Source: an uncultured Pelagibacteraceae bacterium (GTDB taxonomy: Bacteria; Pseudomonadota; Alphaproteobacteria; Pelagibacterales; Pelagibacteraceae). Taken from it: 64,000 nucleotides of DNA. Location: NCBI GenBank assembly GCA_902611405.1, contig CACLZL010000007.1:1-64000 (forward strand), read 5' to 3'. Below are positions 60,011 to 64,000 of the stretch, piece after piece (position 1 is the first letter of the stretch; each line of letters opens with the position of its first letter). The notes beneath the pieces were generated by a model. It saw only the letters and a program-made list of their open reading frames with translations, did not search any database and was not told where the DNA came from. The position numbers and the translations under genes are program-made.

Positions 60011-61927
60011 ATGCCGATAATAACATTACCTGATGGAAAAAACATTGATTTCCCTAACAAAGTTACTGGAACGGAAATCGCTGAAAAAATTAGTAAGTCA
60101 TTAGCTAAACAAGCCATGGTTATGAGTGTTAATGGTGAACTTAAAGACCTTAATCATTTAATTGACAAAGATTGTTATGTAAAAATTTTTACTTCAAAAA
60201 ATCTAGAAGGATTGGAAACTATAAGACACGATACAGCTCATATTTTAGCTATGGCTGTTCAAGAATTATTTCCTGGCACACAAGTTACAATCGGACCAGT
60301 GATTGAAAATGGATTTTATTACGACTTTGCTAGAAAAGAACCATTTACAGAGGAGGATCTGGTTAAAATTGAAAATAAAATGAAAGATATTGTTGATAGA
60401 AATGAAACAACAAAAAGAGAAGTTTGGGAAAGAAATAAAGCAATTAGCCATTTTAAAAAAAAAGGAGAAATTTATAAAGCTGAGCTGATCGAAGCGATAC
60501 CTGAAAACGAAGATGTATCAATTTACTTTCATGGAGAATGGCATGATTTATGTAGGGGTCCGCATCTCTCCTCGACAGGTAAAATCGGAAAATATTTTAA
60601 ACTTACAAAAGTATCAGGAGCATATTGGAGAGGAGACTCTAATAATGAAATGTTGCAAAGAATATATGGAACGAGCTGGGCAACTCAAAAAGATTTAGAT
60701 GAATATTTAAAAAGAATCGAAGAAGCTGAAAAAAGAGATCATAGAAAACTTGGTAAAGAAATGGACCTATTTCATTTTAGAGAAGAAAGTCCTGGATCAG
60801 TATTTTGGCACGAGAAGGGATGGGCTCTATTCCAGAAATTAATTAACTATATGAGAAGTAGACAAGATGCTGCTGGTTATAAAGAGGTAAACACACCAGA
60901 AATATTAGATAGACAACTATGGGAAAAATCTGGGCATTGGGAAAAATATGGAGAAAATATGTATACTTCAGAAACTCCTGATGAAAAAGTATTTGCAATT
61001 AAACCAATGAATTGTCCTGGGCATATTCAGGTATTTAATCAAGGTTTAAAAAGTTATAGAGATCTTCCTTTACGTATTGCAGAATTTGGAAAAGTACATC
61101 GGTATGAACCATCAGGTGCTTTACATGGATTATTAAGGGTAAGGGCATTCACTCAAGATGATGCCCATATATTTTGTACTGAAGATCAAATTACCAGTGA
61201 ATGTTTAGAGGTAACTAATTTAATTTTAGATATTTATAAAGATTTAGGTTTTGAAAATGTAATTCTTAAATATGCAGATAGACCAAAAGTAAGAGTTGGA
61301 GATGATAAAATTTGGGATAAAGCAGAGGCTTCTTTGCTTGAAGCTGTTAAAGCTTCTAAACTAGAATATACTATTAACAAAGGTGAGGGAGCATTTTATG
61401 GTCCAAAAATTGAATTTGTTTTAAGAGACGCAATAGGTAGAGATTGGCAATGTGGTACTTTACAAGTTGATTTAAACTTACCTGGAAGATTAGATGCATC
61501 ATATGTTGATAAAGACGGAACTAAAAAAGTCCCCGTGATGTTACATAGAGCTTTATTTGGTTCTTTAGAAAGATTTGTTGGAATTCTAATAGAAAACTAT
61601 GCAGGCAAGTTTCCTTTCTGGATATCGCCTTTGCAGACAATGGTAATACCTATCTCTGAGGAATTTAATGATTACGCGGTAGAAGTATTTAAAAAAATTA
61701 AAGATGCAGGTATTAGTTCTGCAGTGGACTTAAAAAATAATAATTTAAATTATAAAATAAGAGATCATTCTTTAGAAAAAATACCGCTTTTGCTAATTTG
61801 TGGTAAAAAAGAAGTTGACTCCAATTCAGTAACGATTAGAAGATTAGACTCTAATAAACAAGAAAATATGGGTATAGATAAATTCTTAAAAACATTCTCT
61901 GCTTTAAATAAAACATCATCAAATTAA
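60011..61927 (+). CDS. thrS: Threonyl-tRNA synthetase
   Basis: RHDTAHILAMAVQELFPGTQVTIGPVIENGFYYDF, KPMNCPGHIQVF, MLHRALFGSLERF. Confidence 0.98.
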   Translation: MPIITLPDGKNIDFPNKVTGTEIAEKISKSLAKQAMVMSVNGELKDLNHLIDKDCYVKIFTSKNLEGLETIRHDTAHILAMAVQELFPGTQVTIGPVIENGFYYDFARKEPFTEEDLVKIENKMKDIVDRNETTKREVWERNKAISHFKKKGEIYKAELIEAIPENEDVSIYFHGEWHDLCRGPHLSSTGKIGKYFKLTKVSGAYWRGDSNNEMLQRIYGTSWATQKDLDEYLKRIEEAEKRDHRKLGKEMDLFHFREESPGSVFWHEKGWALFQKLINYMRSRQDAAGYKEVNTPEILDRQLWEKSGHWEKYGENMYTSETPDEKVFAIKPMNCPGHIQVFNQGLKSYRDLPLRIAEFGKVHRYEPSGALHGLLRVRAFTQDDAHIFCTEDQITSECLEVTNLILDIYKDLGFENVILKYADRPKVRVGDDKIWDKAEASLLEAVKASKLEYTINKGEGAFYGPKIEFVLRDAIGRDWQCGTLQVDLNLPGRLDASYVDKDGTKKVPVMLHRALFGSLERFVGILIENYAGKFPFWISPLQTMVIPISEEFNDYAVEVFKKIKDAGISSAVDLKNNNLNYKIRDHSLEKIPLLLICGKKEVDSNSVTIRRLDSNKQENMGIDKFLKTFSALNKTSSN

Positions 61928-62473
61928 GTGGCAGATTTCAAACAAAATTATTTTCAAAGAAGAACCAAAGACAGAGGTCCTAGATCCAATAATAGAATTT
62001 CCTCTCCAGATGTCCAGGTAATAGCAAGTGATGGAGAAAATCTTGGAGTGATAAATACTAATGAAGCAATCTCCATGGCAAAAAATCAAGGTTTAGATTT
62101 AATTGAAATATCACCTAATGCAAACCCGCCAGTATGTAAAATAATGGATATGGGTAAATATAAGTATGATGCTCAAAAAAAAGCAAATCTTGCAAAAAAA
62201 AAACAAAAAATTGTTTCCTTAAAAGAAATTAAAATGAGACCTGTTACTGAAACTCATGATTATGAATTTAAAGTTAAAAATGCTAAAAAATTTATAGCCA
62301 AAGGAGATAAAGTTAAATTTACTATAAGATTTAAAGGTAGAGAGCTTCAGCATTCGCATCTAGGAAATGAACTTATGGGTAAAATCAAAGAAGACATGAA
62401 GGAAATTGGTAAGGTAGAGTTGCATCCAAAGTTTGATGGGAAGCAAATGATCATGGTAATTCAGCCTTTATAA
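61928..62473 (+). CDS. infC: Translation initiation factor IF-3 (GTG start)
   Basis: QGLDLIEISPNANPPVCKIMDMGKYKYDAQKK, KEIKMRPVTETHDYEFKVKNAKKF. Confidence 0.96.
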   Translation: MADFKQNYFQRRTKDRGPRSNNRISSPDVQVIASDGENLGVINTNEAISMAKNQGLDLIEISPNANPPVCKIMDMGKYKYDAQKKANLAKKKQKIVSLKEIKMRPVTETHDYEFKVKNAKKFIAKGDKVKFTIRFKGRELQHSHLGNELMGKIKEDMKEIGKVELHPKFDGKQMIMVIQPL

Positions 62474-62526
62474 GCCTTAATAGAGGTTGTAAAATTATAT
62501 CTTTCTTTGTATAAGTCCGCAGAATT

Positions 62527-62733
62527 ATGCCAAAACTAAAAACAAAAAGCTCAGCAAAAAAAAGATTTAAAATATCTGCTAAGGGTAAAGTTATTTCTGC
62601 TCAAGCAGGTAAAAGACATGGCATGATTAAAAGAACGAATTCACAAATAAGAAAACTAAGAGGCACCACAACATTGTCTAAACAAGATGGAAAAATTGTT
62701 AAGTCATACATGCCTTACAGTTTAAGAGGTTAA
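62527..62733 (+). CDS. rpmI: 50S ribosomal protein L35
   Basis: [22 protein letters not shown]. Confidence 0.96.
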   Translation: MPKLKTKSSAKKRFKISAKGKVISAQAGKRHGMIKRTNSQIRKLRGTTTLSKQDGKIVKSYMPYSLRG

Positions 62734-62735
62734 TA

Positions 62736-63092
62736 ATGGCAAGAGTTAAAAGAGGTGTTACTAGCAAAGCTAAACATAAAAAAGTTTTAAAAGCTGTAAA
62801 GGGTCAATGGGGTAGAAGAAAAAATACTATTAGAGTTGCTAGGCAAGCAATGGAAAAATCCATGCAATATGCTTACAGAGACAGAAGAAATAAAAAAAGA
62901 GATTTCAAATCATTATGGATACAGAGAATCAATGCTGGAGTTAGAGCCGAAGGCTTAACTTATTCAAAATTTATTAATGGATTAAGTAAATGTGGGATTG
63001 CAATAGATAGAAAAATTCTTGCAGAAATTGCTTACGATAGCCCAGAAGCATTCAAAACAATTGTACAAAAAGCTCAATCCGCTTTAAATTAA
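62736..63092 (+). CDS. rplT: 50S ribosomal protein L20
   Basis: [38 protein letters not shown]. Confidence 0.97.
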   Translation: MARVKRGVTSKAKHKKVLKAVKGQWGRRKNTIRVARQAMEKSMQYAYRDRRNKKRDFKSLWIQRINAGVRAEGLTYSKFINGLSKCGIAIDRKILAEIAYDSPEAFKTIVQKAQSALN

Positions 63093-63135
63093 TCTTCGCT
63101 ATTGTTTTTATTTCTTAAGGAAATAATCTACTAAT

Positions 63136-64000
63136 ATGTCAGAGATAAAAAATATTAGAGATCAGTTTATATCAAAGCTTGAAAATGATTTGAGCATTGA
63201 TCAAATAAATGAAATCAAAACCCAACTCTTTGGTAAAAATGGTTTAATTTCATCAAAATTTAAAACAATAGGATCTATTCCAGAGACTGATAGAAAAAAA
63301 TTTGCATCAGATTTAAATCAAACTAAAGACGAACTTCAGAATTTGATAAGTTCTAAAATTAGTGAAATAGAAGAAAAAAAGATAAACGAAAAATTAGTAA
63401 AGGAAAAAGTTGATATAACTTTACCTGAAAGACCATTTGTTAGAGGAAAAATTCATCCAGTATCACAAACTATTGATGAAATTTCATCTATTTTCTCTGA
63501 AATAGGATTTAGTGTTGAGGAAGGCCCTGATGTTGAAAATGAATATAACAACTTTACTGCTTTAAACACACCTGACAATCATCCAGCAAGAGATATGCAT
63601 GATACATTTTACTTAGATGAAAATAAGAAGGTTTTGTTACGAACCCATACTTCACCAGTTCAAATCAGAACTATGCTAAAAGACAAGCCTCCATTTAAGA
63701 TTATTGCTCCTGGGAGAACATATAGATCTGATAGTGATCAAACACATGCACCAATGTTTCATCAAGTAGAAGGTTTGCATATTGACAAAAATATTAATAT
63801 GGGACATTTGAAAGGATGCTTGAATTATTTCATTAAAGAATTTTTTGAAGTTGAAAAAATTAAAATGAGATTTCGACCAAGTCATTTTCCATTCACAGAA
63901 CCATCTGCTGAAGTAGATATTGGTTATGAAATAAAAGATGGCAAAATAATTATCGGAGAAGGAGATAAGTGGCTTGAAATTTTAGGCTGTGGAATGGTGC
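63136..64000 (+). CDS. pheS: Phenylalanyl-tRNA synthetase alpha chain, 5' part (runs off window; not in ORF track)
   Basis: Open from ATG 63136 to the edge: [68 protein letters not shown]. Confidence 0.96.
   Translation, partial: MSEIKNIRDQFISKLENDLSIDQINEIKTQLFGKNGLISSKFKTIGSIPETDRKKFASDLNQTKDELQNLISSKISEIEEKKINEKLVKEKVDITLPERPFVRGKIHPVSQTIDEISSIFSEIGFSVEEGPDVENEYNNFTALNTPDNHPARDMHDTFYLDENKKVLLRTHTSPVQIRTMLKDKPPFKIIAPGRTYRSDSDQTHAPMFHQVEGLHIDKNINMGHLKGCLNYFIKEFFEVEKIKMRFRPSHFPFTEPSAEVDIGYEIKDGKIIIGEGDKWLEILGCGMV

Noticed and set aside
1-64000. Prophage, transposon, integron or genomic island
   Set aside because: No integrase, transposase, terminal repeats or compositional break; both tRNAs have intact housekeeping flanks

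Overview
AT-rich, very compact genome segment whose gene order and composition look like a streamlined marine alphaproteobacterium of the SAR11/Pelagibacterales type (inferred from content; no search was run). Almost all of it is core chromosome: lnt-metK-nusA-infB-rbfA-rpsO-pnp; fabI-fabB-fabA; irr-type Fur regulator, rubrerythrin, Fe-S oxidoreductase and DUF3501; dut/coaBC/ubiB/ubiE/mutM/rpsT/dnaA/dnaN; lysA/argH; coq7/dsbB; acyl-CoA synthetase; CarD/ferredoxin/SUV3-like helicase; acetoacetyl-CoA synthetase; TAXI-TRAP transporter; thiolase; aceE/aceF; gltD/gltB; thrS-infC-rpmI-rplT-pheS. There are two tRNAs (Leu-CAA, Arg-ACG). I saw no CRISPR array, phage, transposon or rRNA. Most notable points: (i) an unlisted 30-codon gene for a nearly pure Lys/Arg/Ala peptide, with a strong ribosome-binding site and a palindromic leader, that shares a terminator with a CarD regulator carrying a histone-H1-like lysine-rich tail; (ii) six of nine convergent gene pairs have stop codons interlocked in a 4-nt antiparallel overlap; (iii) a near-identical 17-nt Irr/ICE-like box upstream of both the irr-like gene and rubrerythrin; (iv) a lipoyl domain fused to the N-terminus of PDH E1, next to a similar one in E2; (v) a single-base frameshift in a thiolase; (vi) a nusA-pnp cluster that keeps the usual order but lacks trmB, rimP, ylxR and truB; (vii) a 43-aa LptM/YifL-like lipoprotein between argH and lysA that the ORF track missed.
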